This document shows positions 35,112 to 44,477 of a stretch of 64,000 nucleotides of DNA, piece by piece. The stretch spans positions 62,001 through 126,000 of the forward strand of contig JANMMZ010000016.1 in assembly GCA_031373665.1 (NCBI GenBank). The letters are read 5' to 3'. The notes under the pieces are model-generated. The model ran no database searches. It saw only the letters and a program-made list of their open reading frames with translations, and was not told the DNA's origin. The stretch is from M3007 sp031373665. Lineage in GTDB: Bacteria > Bacteroidota > Bacteroidia > Chitinophagales > Saprospiraceae. How positions within the stretch are numbered: the first letter of the stretch is position 1; the number at the start of each line of letters is the position of its first letter. The position numbers and the translations under genes were made by a program.

Positions 35112-37817
35112 ATGAATATTCTGCACCTCAGCCATGCTTTTGACGGGATTGTCTTCTCTGGTAGTGAACCTCAGATGGGGCATCATTATTTTGGAGCCAA
35201 CAAACTATTGAATTGGCTGGAGCAGTGTATGGGCCTAAGCGGATACCCCAACAATACAGACTACCTAAGGATAGAACTCTATCGCCAAGCCTTAGGCCAG
35301 CACCTAGCCTCCGTCCAAGACAGTCATTCCCCGTTTTTTCAAAAATCTTTTGAGGCCGATCGGTTTGCTGCCGCTGCCGTACTCATGGATTGGCGCGATG
35401 AATTGGTACTGGCTGGGTGGACATTTGAAGTACAGGACAATATGCCACCCCGGCTATATACATTGGCCATTGTAGAGCAGTTATTCGCTCAAAAAACAGG
35501 AGACTCCGACTACAAAGTACTGGCTATGGGCTACGCCGACCGATTCAAACAAGCCTTGGAGACGCTCAAAGCAACGTCACTGCCAATCGCTGAAATTCAT
35601 CTATATGAACCTATTGATTTGCAACTACCGCAAGTGCGCAACTTTTTGCATATTTGCGCTGACCAATTCCAAATACCCATCCAAGTAGTAGCACCCCAAG
35701 CCAAGGCCGATGAACATACTGACCTCGGAATATTGCAACAAAGGCTCCTACATCCAGAAAAGATAATGGAGCCTAGCCCCGCTCGCAATGACACGAGCCT
35801 TGTCATCTTAAAGTCCACCCGCGATAGCGATGCGGCGGTTTCGTTGGCACAATTGATTCGGGAAAACAAAGATTTGCAGCCTTTCTTTTTAGTCCCAGAA
35901 ATGGATCTCATCTTGGAGCAAGCACTCTTGCAGGAAGGATTTCCGGCTATGGGTATCCTTTCATCTTCGTTGGCGAGGCCATCATTACAGGTACTGAAAT
36001 TAGCGCCCGCATTCCTCTGGGAACCAGTGGATGTGTTTAAATTGATGGAGTTCCTGACCCTTCCACTCAAACCCTTAGATCATGGACTTTCCCTTGAAAT
36101 TGCAAGGGTTTTGGCCGACAAACCGGGTCTTTTCAATGATAATTGGTTTGCAGCAGTGTATGGATACATCGAAAAATCAGGTGCGCCCGACGAAATACGC
36201 GAATTCTATGAGTTTTGGTTTGACCGCCGCCGCTACCCTATCGACAAAACCGCACCCAAGCGCGATGCCATAGCCATCTATGGTTATCTGCACGAATGGG
36301 CTTCTGTGTATTATGAAGAAATGGGCAGCACCAATACCTCCCTCTTGGTTTTATCAGAACAGGCTAGGCGAATCCGGGATCTCTTAGAAGCACTACCAGA
36401 ACAGCGAATTAGTTTTTTAGAGTTGGAGCGGATCGTCCGTACCATTTACGAGCCATCGCCGGTTCAGTTTGAACCCGCTGCCGTTCAGTGTTTCCAATAT
36501 GTACACCAGCCCGGCGCGGTGGCAAAACCTACAGAAACCACCGTTTGGTGGAATTGCCTCTATGACAACATCGTACCTACACCCGACAAATGGCAACAAG
36601 AAGAACGGAATTATTTATCCACCCAAGGTATCGCGCTCCTGACAACCCGCGAAACCTGTCAACGGTCTTTGCTACTACAATTAAGGCCCATTTTGCAGTG
36701 TTCGGAGCGGCTTATACTCATCATACCCGATCAGATGAACGGACAAGAGACCGTGTCACACCTAATACTGGGTGATATAGAGGCCAGTTTTGGATCCAGT
36801 ATTAAAGATTTCACTTATCTCTTGAATACCTTGGAAGGTGCTCAACGGCTTTCCGAAATCTGGAATATGCCCGAGGCAGACCACCTCCCGATCCGCTTAA
36901 ACAAACGCCCAAAACCCAATATTCAAATAGAAAACACCGCGTGGATCGAAGAAAGTCCATACGAAACACCGACCAACCTCGAACGCCTATTTTATTACCC
37001 GCACCAATGGTTTTTCAGGCAAAAAGCAAGGCTTTTTCCTTCAAATTTGCTTAGTATTGGCAATGAAATAACATTATTGGGCAACCTAGCCCACCGATTT
37101 TTTGAAGCCTTGATGCAAGAACCCATCTACGATCTTGACCGCAATGCGGTGAAAGCATGGGTGGATAAAACAGCCGAAACCCTATTGCCCAAAGAAGGCG
37201 CTACCTTGTTGCTCTATGGCCGTGAGCCAGAGCGAATGTCTTTTTTAAACAAAGTAAAAAATGCCGCATGGAGCCTCATTTCACTCATTAAAAGCAATCA
37301 TTGGCAGGTGCTACACACTGAATTGGACTTAGAAGGCCATTTTGTGGATGTACCCATACGAGGCAAAGCCGATCTAGTGCTACAGCGCGGCGACGAATTG
37401 GCCATCGTGGATCTAAAATGGAGTGGTACCAACCATCGCAAAGAACTCATCCAAAACAGTGAAGACTTGCAGTTGATCTTGTACGCCAAACTACTACCGC
37501 CACCCACATATTGGCCTCATACGGCGTATTTCATATTAAGTGAAGGAAAAATGATCGCTCGAAACAACCTCGCATTCAAAGAAGCCATGATCGCAGGCAA
37601 ATTTGATGACCACGCTGGGGCTTGTCAGGCTATATTTGAAAAAATGGAAAAGACCTACCTTTGGCGACGCGAACAGTTGCTGAAAGGAACATTAGAAATG
37701 CGCAACACCCGAACCATCATCGAGTTAGAATCCATTTACGAGGGGCAGTTATTTGAACTCTTAGAAATGAAATCATTAGATGCCAAATGGGACGAATATG
37801 GGTTGCTATTGTTGTAG
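35112..37817 (+). CDS. RecB/AddB-type PD-(D/E)XK nuclease protein
   Basis: 901 residues from the ATG at 35112 (MNILHLSHAFDGIVFSGSEP); an in-frame ATG 35 codons upstream adds residues with no family similarity. The C-terminal nuclease has the RecB-family signature: D754 in GKADLVL, D767-L-K769 in AIVDLKW, and Q787xxxY791 in QLILYAKLL. The first ~650 residues are helicase-like but without a Walker A motif, as in AddB. AddB works with the AddA helicase-nuclease in double-strand break resection; no addA is adjacent. It marks the right boundary of the minus-strand island. Confidence 0.8.
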   Translation: MNILHLSHAFDGIVFSGSEPQMGHHYFGANKLLNWLEQCMGLSGYPNNTDYLRIELYRQALGQHLASVQDSHSPFFQKSFEADRFAAAAVLMDWRDELVLAGWTFEVQDNMPPRLYTLAIVEQLFAQKTGDSDYKVLAMGYADRFKQALETLKATSLPIAEIHLYEPIDLQLPQVRNFLHICADQFQIPIQVVAPQAKADEHTDLGILQQRLLHPEKIMEPSPARNDTSLVILKSTRDSDAAVSLAQLIRENKDLQPFFLVPEMDLILEQALLQEGFPAMGILSSSLARPSLQVLKLAPAFLWEPVDVFKLMEFLTLPLKPLDHGLSLEIARVLADKPGLFNDNWFAAVYGYIEKSGAPDEIREFYEFWFDRRRYPIDKTAPKRDAIAIYGYLHEWASVYYEEMGSTNTSLLVLSEQARRIRDLLEALPEQRISFLELERIVRTIYEPSPVQFEPAAVQCFQYVHQPGAVAKPTETTVWWNCLYDNIVPTPDKWQQEERNYLSTQGIALLTTRETCQRSLLLQLRPILQCSERLILIIPDQMNGQETVSHLILGDIEASFGSSIKDFTYLLNTLEGAQRLSEIWNMPEADHLPIRLNKRPKPNIQIENTAWIEESPYETPTNLERLFYYPHQWFFRQKARLFPSNLLSIGNEITLLGNLAHRFFEALMQEPIYDLDRNAVKAWVDKTAETLLPKEGATLLLYGREPERMSFLNKVKNAAWSLISLIKSNHWQVLHTELDLEGHFVDVPIRGKADLVLQRGDELAIVDLKWSGTNHRKELIQNSEDLQLILYAKLLPPPTYWPHTAYFILSEGKMIARNNLAFKEAMIAGKFDDHAGACQAIFEKMEKTYLWRREQLLKGTLEMRNTRTIIELESIYEGQLFELLEMKSLDAKWDEYGLLLL

Positions 37818-37864
37818 TGGAAGTGCACAAGCACACATCAATTAAATAAATAATTTATACCACC

Positions 37865-38677
37865 ATCAAACGTTATTTTTTCCATATTGCCTATCAAGGG
37901 CTGAATTATCATGGCTGGCAGCGGCAACCCGATGTGGTGAGCGTCCAAGAAGTGATCGAAACCATACTCAGCAAAGTAGTACGGACTCCCGTTGGCATCA
38001 TCGGTTGTGGGCGTACCGATGGCCAAGTCCATGCAAGCCAGTATGTTTTTCACGTGGACTTGGAAGATGAATATGATTTTGATTTACTTTTTAGGCTCAA
38101 TCGAAGCCTTCCTCCCGACATCGCTGTTTTTGAGTTTTTCCCTGTCCATGACAAGGCACATGCCCGTTTCGATGCCACAGATCGTAGTTACGATTACTTT
38201 ATACACCGCCAAAAAGATCCTTTTTTATTCGGCACCAGTGCCTTATACGCCGATATGGATCTTGATTTACAAAGCATGAAAGCCGCCGTGGATTTACTGC
38301 CCAAATACCATGACTACTATGCTTTCTGCAAATCGCCAGCCAGTTTTGAAAACACCATTTGCCGCGTTTCGTCAGCCCATCTTTGGATGGATAAAACAGG
38401 AGAAAGACTTCGATTTCAGATCACTGCCAATCGCTTCTTGACGGGCATGATTCGGATCATTGTTGGGCGGCTTTTAGAGATTGGCACAGGAAAAATGAGT
38501 GTGGATGCTTTTGAGCACCACCTCCGCGACAAACAAACCCCACGGCTCATCACACCCGCTTACCCCCAAGGCTTATACCTTTCTAAAATCGTATATCCAT
38601 ACGCTAACCTCCCACAACGCACCGATTTTGCGGCCATCTTTCAGTACGAACAAGATGGTTATTGGGTGGAGGTATAA
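37865..38677 (+). CDS. truA: tRNA pseudouridine synthase A with non-standard start codon
   Basis: The conserved N-terminus of TruA (RYFFHIAYQGLNYHGWQRQP) is encoded in frame upstream of the first usual start (GTG at 37934), yet no ATG, GTG or TTG lies between the stop at 37847-37849 and it. The best candidate is ATC at 37865, giving 270 residues; ATT at 37853 and ATA at 37850 are alternatives. The catalytic aspartate motif GCGRTDGQVHA and the C-terminal FLTGMIRIIVGRLLEIGTG are intact. TruA makes pseudouridine at tRNA positions 38-40. Either a rare start codon, as in infC, or a sequence error turning ATG into ATC. 47 bases after the nuclease gene. Confidence 0.85.
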   Translation: MKRYFFHIAYQGLNYHGWQRQPDVVSVQEVIETILSKVVRTPVGIIGCGRTDGQVHASQYVFHVDLEDEYDFDLLFRLNRSLPPDIAVFEFFPVHDKAHARFDATDRSYDYFIHRQKDPFLFGTSALYADMDLDLQSMKAAVDLLPKYHDYYAFCKSPASFENTICRVSSAHLWMDKTGERLRFQITANRFLTGMIRIIVGRLLEIGTGKMSVDAFEHHLRDKQTPRLITPAYPQGLYLSKIVYPYANLPQRTDFAAIFQYEQDGYWVEV

Positions 38678-38768
38678 TTTATGTCAGTACCGTTCCTAAG
38701 GAACAATCAAATAGTAAACTTTTCGTTTAGTAAGGAGAAATTAATTTCATTCATCAACTAGAATATCC

Positions 38769-39677
38769 ATGTCAAAATACACCTTAATCTTGTTAGCAGC
38801 CATTATAACCAGCATCGGCTGTAAAGAAAAAGACCCTACAGAAGAGGCCAAATCAAATGTCCAATTTCAAGTAGCATTTGATACCCAACAGCCTAGGCTG
38901 AACAATATTGGCCAACCGGCCACCATCCCAGCAGGCAATGCCGCCCAAACCCCTGTTTTTCAGTCCATGTCTATACATTATATAGAACTTTCGCCCACAG
39001 CATTGACCCCTCTGGGCAAAGGCGCAGTGGTATATCTAGGGACTGAAACAACAAAGGGTGGAGAAAACGCCGTTGATTTTGATAAGGCAGCGATAGTGGT
39101 GACCAACCAAACCTTCGCCAAGGGAACACTCCCCCCCGGCACTTACGAGTGGATACGAACTTCCGTCACTTATCAAAACTATGGAATTGACTTCGATTTA
39201 CACACACCTACCTTTGGCGTTTTTGCGAATACAAAAGGTACAGTCGCCTCTTTTCTAGGCTTCAATACGTATATTAGTACAGTAATCCCTTCTGCTCAGA
39301 CATTGACGGTCAATAGCAATAAAAAGCAAGGCTTTTGGGCCTTTGAAGTGGATGCTCCTCCATCGTTTCCAGTGTCTCTTCCAGTTTTTAGCGGCGCCGC
39401 TCCAGAAGGGGCTACGACTGTGGTGAATCCACTGTTTGCTACGTCTCCCGTTCCTCAAGGATCTTGTATTGTGACTGGAAAACTTGCTAAACCCTTGGTC
39501 GTGACGGGTCAAGAAACCGCGCCCATCACCATTACCCTATCCTATTCGGTCAATAATAGTTTTGAATGGAAAGACAATAACGGCAATGGCCGTTTAGACA
39601 TTTTTTCAGATCCTAGTATTCCTACTGAAAAAATTGTGGATATGGGCTTACGGGGCTTGGTGGCTGATTACAAATAG
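38769..39677 (+). CDS. Lipoprotein of unknown function
   Basis: 302 residues. The lipobox is AAIITSIGC (cysteine ~18) followed by KEKDP and an acidic linker, so it is an anchored envelope lipoprotein. The body is beta-rich with no recognised domain; stretches such as VQFQVAFDTQQPRLNNIGQP and YEWIRTSVTYQNYGIDFDL suggest a beta sandwich. The C-terminus has ITLSYSVNNSFEWKDNNGNGRLD, a possible calcium-binding loop (DNNGNGRLD). It lies alone, convergent with the TonB-type gene. Confidence 0.75.
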   Translation: MSKYTLILLAAIITSIGCKEKDPTEEAKSNVQFQVAFDTQQPRLNNIGQPATIPAGNAAQTPVFQSMSIHYIELSPTALTPLGKGAVVYLGTETTKGGENAVDFDKAAIVVTNQTFAKGTLPPGTYEWIRTSVTYQNYGIDFDLHTPTFGVFANTKGTVASFLGFNTYISTVIPSAQTLTVNSNKKQGFWAFEVDAPPSFPVSLPVFSGAAPEGATTVVNPLFATSPVPQGSCIVTGKLAKPLVVTGQETAPITITLSYSVNNSFEWKDNNGNGRLDIFSDPSIPTEKIVDMGLRGLVADYK

Positions 39678-39708
39678 TATGGAGCGACCATTTGCACTAC
39701 CCCAATGA

Positions 39709-40722
39709 TCAACGCACAAATGGCACATCAATGGTCAAGGTCGTATCTCGGCCTTGTGTCCACCCGTAAGCGCGTACCAGCCGTATAGCCTCTTGGTCGC
39801 ACCCAAATCCCAATGATTTCACGACATTGATCCCTGAAACCGTATTGGCACTGTTCAGCGTAAATCTAACGGTGACATAACCACTTACATTGTTATTTTT
39901 TGCTTCATTGGTTAAGCGGGCATTGTCGCGCAAATACCGCTGAAAATCAACATAACCAGTATTGACACCGCTAATACTACCTCCAGGAGGGTTTTGTTTT
40001 GATGCTTTTTTTGAAAGCACTTCTGATTTCTCTACTGCTTTTCGCTTGGCCTCCACCTGCTCTTTGGCTACAACAGGAGCGGCGTCTTCTTCTGATTGAA
40101 GCGCATCTGTTGAGCCAAGTTGTTCACGATCGCTTTGAGTAGCAGCGACTACCTCGTCTTGAACGACTGGAGCGGTCACCGAAGGTGCAGAAGGCGGAGA
40201 AGCAGTAGTACGTTGCTCTTGATAAGCGTAATCCTTGTCCGCTTTGGTCATAGGATCTAATTTTGGGGCTGATTTGGTTGGGGTCGCTATGATATCGTTT
40301 ATGGAACTGGCCTCACTGTCAGGTGGCGGTGGCGGCGCAGGGCTAATTGCCTCTTGTTGGCCATCTTTTTCTGGAAGTGATTGCGCCATGGGCGAAGTTT
40401 CATTGGCCAATTTTTTAATGCCTAAAAACCAAACAGCCCCAATACACAAAACCAAGGCGGCCGCAATGGCCATCCATCGGTTGATCGGTATAATAGTATT
40501 GCGGTCTGATTTTTTCCTGATTTTTTCGCGCAACTGATCCAAGGCTTGTGTATGGTCGGCCTCCGGCACAGACAAATAACCTTCTACCGCTTCCCGGCGA
40601 AACGCATCGGTAGCGGTCAGTGATTGTAGTTCTTGCTCATTTTGCTTGGTAAAGTCTCCACTTTGCCACTTTTCGAGCAGTTCTATCAATCTTTTGTCGT
40701 TATTTTCTTGTGGATAGTGCAT
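39709..40722 (-). CDS. Anti-sigma-like membrane protein with TonB C-terminal domain
   Basis: 337 residues from the ATG at 40722 (MHYPQENNDKRLIELLEKW), which overlaps the sigma-factor stop as TAATG. An acidic cytoplasmic N-terminus (~1-85) resembles anti-sigma/zinc-free FecR-type N-termini (KRLIELLEKWQSGDFTKQNEQELQ), then one membrane helix (~87-105, MAIAAALVLCIGAVWFLGI), a long proline/alanine/lysine-rich periplasmic linker, and a TonB C-terminal domain (VSGYVTVRFTLNSANTVSGI ... IRLVRAYGW ... TLTIDVPF). It is likely both a sigma regulator and an energy transducer contacting an outer membrane receptor. No ExbB/ExbD nearby. Confidence 0.85.
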   Translation of the reverse strand: MHYPQENNDKRLIELLEKWQSGDFTKQNEQELQSLTATDAFRREAVEGYLSVPEADHTQALDQLREKIRKKSDRNTIIPINRWMAIAAALVLCIGAVWFLGIKKLANETSPMAQSLPEKDGQQEAISPAPPPPPDSEASSINDIIATPTKSAPKLDPMTKADKDYAYQEQRTTASPPSAPSVTAPVVQDEVVAATQSDREQLGSTDALQSEEDAAPVVAKEQVEAKRKAVEKSEVLSKKASKQNPPGGSISGVNTGYVDFQRYLRDNARLTNEAKNNNVSGYVTVRFTLNSANTVSGINVVKSLGFGCDQEAIRLVRAYGWTQGRDTTLTIDVPFVR

Positions 40723-41288
40723 TATTTTTCCATACAAATTTTCAGATTTCTTCGGGCATTTTGAATGAATGAACGTACTTTCCCGACTTCTTCTGAAATG
40801 ATTTCGGAAATTTCTTTATAGGATTTATCTTCGTAATAAAACCACTGAACGCTCATTCTTTGTTGTTCTGTCAATTGGCCCATACATTTCTCAAGGCTAG
40901 TACCGTTTTGTGGAATCTCATATTCTACCGCAGATTCTACATCGTCAAACCGAGCCATATCTTCGGGTGCTAAATAATTGGTGGCCTGCCTTTGTTTTTT
41001 GCGCAACTCCATCAAACAATAATTGCGTGACAACACATAAAGCCACCCCCTAAATGCGTTGATTTCGTGATCCTTTACCTTTCTCACCAGCTCTTCATAA
41101 ATACCCAAGGTAGCATCTTCCGCTGTTCCCTTATCTTTCAATACCTTCAAACAAACCCCATATACCATCGGCATATACCGCTCATACAGGATACCCAAAG
41201 CACGGTTGTTACCGTGCTTTACGTACTCAGACAGCAGCATTTCATCGCTTTGATGCTCCGCTGTGGTGTGGCGAATAGATTTTAACAT
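40722..41288 (-). CDS. ECF RNA polymerase sigma factor
   Basis: 188 residues from the ATG at 41288 (MLKSIRHTTAEHQSDEMLL). Region 2 is seen in ILYERYMPMVYGVCLKVLKD and FRGWLYVLSRNYCLMELRKK (DNA melting and -10 contacts), and region 4 in LTEQQRMSVQWFYYEDKSYKEISEIISEEVGKVRSFIQNARRNLK, the helix-turn-helix. It redirects RNA polymerase to a small regulon. The stop codon shares a base with the start of the TonB/anti-sigma-like gene, a tight coupling typical of sigma and its controller. Confidence 0.93.
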   Translation of the reverse strand: MLKSIRHTTAEHQSDEMLLSEYVKHGNNRALGILYERYMPMVYGVCLKVLKDKGTAEDATLGIYEELVRKVKDHEINAFRGWLYVLSRNYCLMELRKKQRQATNYLAPEDMARFDDVESAVEYEIPQNGTSLEKCMGQLTEQQRMSVQWFYYEDKSYKEISEIISEEVGKVRSFIQNARRNLKICMEK

Positions 41289-41379
41289 AATGGGTGTAAC
41301 GAAAACTACCGCCAAAAGTATGCAGAAGGATGCTTTACTTGTTTGAGTTTACATAAATTTTCCGAAAAAAATGAAAAAA

Positions 41380-41406
41380 GCCATCCGGTCCTTACGACCG
41401 GATGGC
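41380..41406 (-). terminator. Rho-independent terminator after ung operon
   Basis: GCCATCCGGTC (41380-41390) and GACCGGATGGC (41396-41406) form a perfect 11-base-pair G+C-rich stem with a five-base loop. On the minus strand it is followed by a long T-rich stretch, so it terminates the minus-strand ung operon. Confidence 0.92.
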
Positions 41407-41511
41407 TCACAACATAACCATGAAAACAATTAACCAATCAAATGTTTTTGCTCTTTTATGACTATGTAATATTCTAAAACCGTGCCAATCTTTTGTCAAC
41501 CCGGTAAGAAC

Positions 41512-42204
41512 CTATGTTTCAATCGTCCAATCAACCTCAGAAACCCCTTTTTGTCGCAAATATTCATTTGCTTTAGAGAAATGCCCGCACTTCTGGAATG
41601 CATCGCCAGCCAAAGGGGACGGATGGGCGGATTCTAGGATGAGGTGTTTTGTTTCGTCAATCAGTATATTTTTACCCTTAGCAAAGTTGCCCCAGAGCAT
41701 AAATACGATCCCTTCTTTTTCTTCTGAAATACGCCTAATCACCGAGTCTGTAAAAGTCTGCCATCCAATTTTTTGATGGGAGGCTGGCTTTCGAGCCTCT
41801 ACCGTGAGCATGGCATTCATCAGTAATACGCCCCTAGAAGTCCAAGCACTCAAATCCCCATGCTTGGGTGGTTCCAAACCTAAATCTCGTTTGATCTCTC
41901 GATAAATATTAGCCAGCGAAGGCGGTACTTTCACCCCTTTTGGCACCGAAAAACACAGGCCCATCGCTTCGCCGGGATTGTGATATGGATCCTGACCCAG
42001 TATCACCACCTTCAGTGTAGCCAAGGGAGTTTGATTAAAAGCATTGAATATCAATGGGCTGGGTGGATAAATGTCCTTACCAGCCTCTTTTTCAGCGAGC
42101 AAAAAGGCTTTGATAGCACTGAAATAGGGCTTTTCGAACTCCTCCGCTAGGAGGGCTTTCCAACCTTCTTCCATCTTTACGCTATTTACAGTGGCCGAAT
42201 TCAT
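41512..42204 (-). CDS. ung: Uracil-DNA glycosylase
   Basis: 230 residues, normal length. The water-activating motif GQDPYHNPGEAMGLCFSVP (Q71-D72) and the C-terminal HPSPLAG motif are intact, as are GVLLMNAMLTVE and FMLWGNFAKGK. It removes uracil from DNA as the first step of base excision repair. Its start overlaps the upstream small exported protein by four bases (ATGA), so the two are one operon, followed by a strong terminator. Confidence 0.97.
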   Translation of the reverse strand: MNSATVNSVKMEEGWKALLAEEFEKPYFSAIKAFLLAEKEAGKDIYPPSPLIFNAFNQTPLATLKVVILGQDPYHNPGEAMGLCFSVPKGVKVPPSLANIYREIKRDLGLEPPKHGDLSAWTSRGVLLMNAMLTVEARKPASHQKIGWQTFTDSVIRRISEEKEGIVFMLWGNFAKGKNILIDETKHLILESAHPSPLAGDAFQKCGHFSKANEYLRQKGVSEVDWTIET

Positions 42205-42629
42205 GATTTTTTCTTCTTACGTTTGGCCTCTTCTGCCTTTTTGATGGCATCAAAACTGGTCGTGACCTGTTTGACCGATTCTTTGATAAAATCTTTATCC
42301 AACTTACCTTTGGCCTTCCAGTTATCAAAAAACGGAGTCATTAATTCATCCTTGAGTGTCTTCCAAGCGGAGGCTATTTCCGTATTCTTTTTGACCTTGG
42401 TTGCGTGGTCATAGGCATTGGTCAAATCGCTAAACAGGGAGGTGACAGCCGTCGAATTTTTTGAAAATGGCTCCGTACCCTTCCCCATTAATTCTAGCGT
42501 TTTAGTGGCTAGATTGGTGGCGTTTTGGGCTCCAACAGCATCATACCGTGGAGAACAAACCATGGATGACATGGAAATAAACAGACCCAGTGAGAAAAGA
42601 ACCCAGGTAATTCTTGAAAAGGCTTTCAT
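42201..42629 (-). CDS. Exported small helical protein of unknown function
   Basis: 142 residues. A signal peptide (ITWVLFSLGLFISMSSMVC) precedes a helical body (LFSDLTNAYDHATKVKKNTEI, DKDFIKESVKQVTTSFDAIKK) ending in a strongly basic tail (EEAKRKKKKS). The cysteine in SMVCS is a poor lipobox. No domain recognised. Operon with ung through an ATGA overlap; the link to DNA repair is only positional. Confidence 0.75.
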   Translation of the reverse strand: MKAFSRITWVLFSLGLFISMSSMVCSPRYDAVGAQNATNLATKTLELMGKGTEPFSKNSTAVTSLFSDLTNAYDHATKVKKNTEIASAWKTLKDELMTPFFDNWKAKGKLDKDFIKESVKQVTTSFDAIKKAEEAKRKKKKS

Positions 42630-42671
42630 AATGTATCAATTTAAGTGATGAGACTGCAAATATAAGGGGTT

Positions 42672-43613
42672 TTAAGAAATTCTATAGCATTGATGTATTC
42701 TATCATTCCTAAAATCATTTGGAATGGTCTGTTTCGTGATATTTTGTACTTCCACCGACCGTACTTCATCCAAGTCAAACTTGAATTTTCGGTGATTGGT
42801 AGAGAAATAAATCACCGCATTCGGATTGGCAAATCGGTTAATCAGCGTATTGAGCATCCAAGCATAGTCGCGTTGTATATCGAGGGTACCATACATCCGC
42901 TTACTATTAGAAAAAGTGGGCGGGTCTATCACAATAAGGTCAAATCGTTCGGTAGGTGGCGCATTGAGCCACTGTAAAATATCGGCTTGCAAGAATCGGT
43001 GTTGATCGCCCGAAAAACCATTGAGTGTCAGATTGCGATCCGCCCATTGCAAATAGGTATTCGACATATCTACACTCAAAGTCGAAAGGGCACCACCCGC
43101 TGCGGCATACACCGAAAATGCCCCCGTATAAGCAAAAAGGTTCAGTACTTTTTTCCCGCCTGACTCCATCCGCACCCTTTGTCGGGTATCGCGGTGATCC
43201 AAAAACAAGCCAGTATCCAAGTAATCGGAAGGATTAATCACAAACCTCAAACCATTTTCACGCACAATATACTCCGATCCAACCCTGCTAAACCGCTCAT
43301 ATTGTTGAAGCCCTTTTTGTCGCTCTCGAAATTTCATGTAAATCAATTTTGGCGATACATCCAACACTTCGCTGATGGTCGCTATACACCCATCCAGCCA
43401 TTCAGCATGATCGTCGTCGCTCATCAAATGCTCCCGCGCATACTCTGCCACATGGATAATATTATCATATCTGTCAATGGCCAGCGGAAACTCCGGCATA
43501 TCATTATCATAGACCCGAAAGCAAGTAATTTCTTGCTTTCGAGCCCATTTTCCAATGTGGCGATAGTTCTTTTGAAGGCGATTTTTAAAAAATTCAAATT
43601 TGGGATGGCTCAT
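42672..43613 (-). CDS. Class I SAM-dependent rRNA methyltransferase, RlmK-like
   Basis: 313 residues. The N-terminal ~95 residues (FEFFKNRLQKNYRHIGKWAR, CFRVYDNDMPEFPLAIDRYD, HVAEYA) and the Rossmann core (TGLFLDHRDTRQRVR, GKKVLNLFAYTGAFSVYAA, LIVIDPPTFSN) match the RlmK half of the RlmKL 23S rRNA methyltransferase, which methylates G2069 at N7. Here it stands without the RlmL half and its THUMP domain, as in many non-enteric bacteria. The DPPTF motif supports base amino- or ring-nitrogen methylation. Nearest gene in the same direction is the exported protein 42 bases away. Confidence 0.88.
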   Translation of the reverse strand: MSHPKFEFFKNRLQKNYRHIGKWARKQEITCFRVYDNDMPEFPLAIDRYDNIIHVAEYAREHLMSDDDHAEWLDGCIATISEVLDVSPKLIYMKFRERQKGLQQYERFSRVGSEYIVRENGLRFVINPSDYLDTGLFLDHRDTRQRVRMESGGKKVLNLFAYTGAFSVYAAAGGALSTLSVDMSNTYLQWADRNLTLNGFSGDQHRFLQADILQWLNAPPTERFDLIVIDPPTFSNSKRMYGTLDIQRDYAWMLNTLINRFANPNAVIYFSTNHRKFKFDLDEVRSVEVQNITKQTIPNDFRNDRIHQCYRIS

Positions 43614-43831
43614 TAGGAACGGTGTTAGAATAAAGATACAAATTTGAGGTTCAAGATATTGAATTTAAATAATTGTTTTTTGAGGCAAATAGTGGGGCTA
43701 TCTAACGAGAAAAATGAGAAATTTAAACTCAAAAGATGGGCATCAAATTGTATTTTTATTTTGACACCGTTCCTTATGCAGTAAATTTTGGGCAAAAGTA
43801 GTTTATTTGCGCCGGTTTTACCTAATTTAAA

Positions 43832-44470
43832 ATGACCCATATCGCATTACAAACGGCTTATTGGCCTTCTATCGCTTGGTGTTCGGCTGCTTGGCTGCAC
43901 ACAAAGGTCGAACTGGAAGCCTTGGCGCATTATCAAAAAGGGACTTTGAGCAACCGTTGCCACCTTGTTGGCCCTAACGGACTCCAACGCTTGAGCATAC
44001 CGCTCATGAAGGGTAAACACCAGCAAACGCCCATCACAGAAGTGCGCATATACAACGATGAAGCGTGGCAACGCCAACACTGGCGCACCATCCGTACCGC
44101 TTATGGTTCTGCGCCCTATTTCGAGCATTATGTGGATGAACTCAAAGCGTTTTATGAAAAAAAGTATGTATTTTTGTTTGATTTCAATACAGACCTCACA
44201 GATTGGGTACTTCGCCAAAAACTGGGCTGGGAAGGAAGTTTCACTCGGTCAACAGTGTTTGAATTACCAACGTTGAACCAAGAGCCATACAACATAAAAG
44301 GAGACAGTATTGGTACCAAAGACCTGATCCCCAATTGGTTTTTCGCGGCCCGTTATGGGCAGGTTTTTCAAGAGCGACATGGGTTTGTTCCCAACCTTTC
44401 AGTATTGGATCTGCTTTTGTGCTGTGGCAAACAGTCTGTGGGTATTTTGCAAAAGTCTTTTGTGCCTTGA
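43832..44470 (+). CDS. WbqC family protein
   Basis: 212 residues. WbqC-like features: AYWPSIAWCSAAWLHTKVELEA, LSNRCHLVGPNGLQRLSIPL, HWRTIRTAYGSAPYFEHYVD, and a C-terminal VFQERHGFVPNLSVLDLLLC. The family is linked to surface polysaccharide modification in some species and is a nearly universal Bacteroidota gene. No signal peptide. It converges with murI after seven bases and is divergent from the RlmK-like gene. Confidence 0.9.
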   Translation: MTHIALQTAYWPSIAWCSAAWLHTKVELEALAHYQKGTLSNRCHLVGPNGLQRLSIPLMKGKHQQTPITEVRIYNDEAWQRQHWRTIRTAYGSAPYFEHYVDELKAFYEKKYVFLFDFNTDLTDWVLRQKLGWEGSFTRSTVFELPTLNQEPYNIKGDSIGTKDLIPNWFFAARYGQVFQERHGFVPNLSVLDLLLCCGKQSVGILQKSFVP

Positions 44471-44477
44471 TCATTAC

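Noticed and set aside
43615..43774. 11-base inverted repeat AGGAACGGTGT / ACACCGTTCCT flanking a 138-base A/T-rich gap
   Set aside because: Short arms far apart between divergent genes; no target duplication or further structure, so likely chance or a minor operator.
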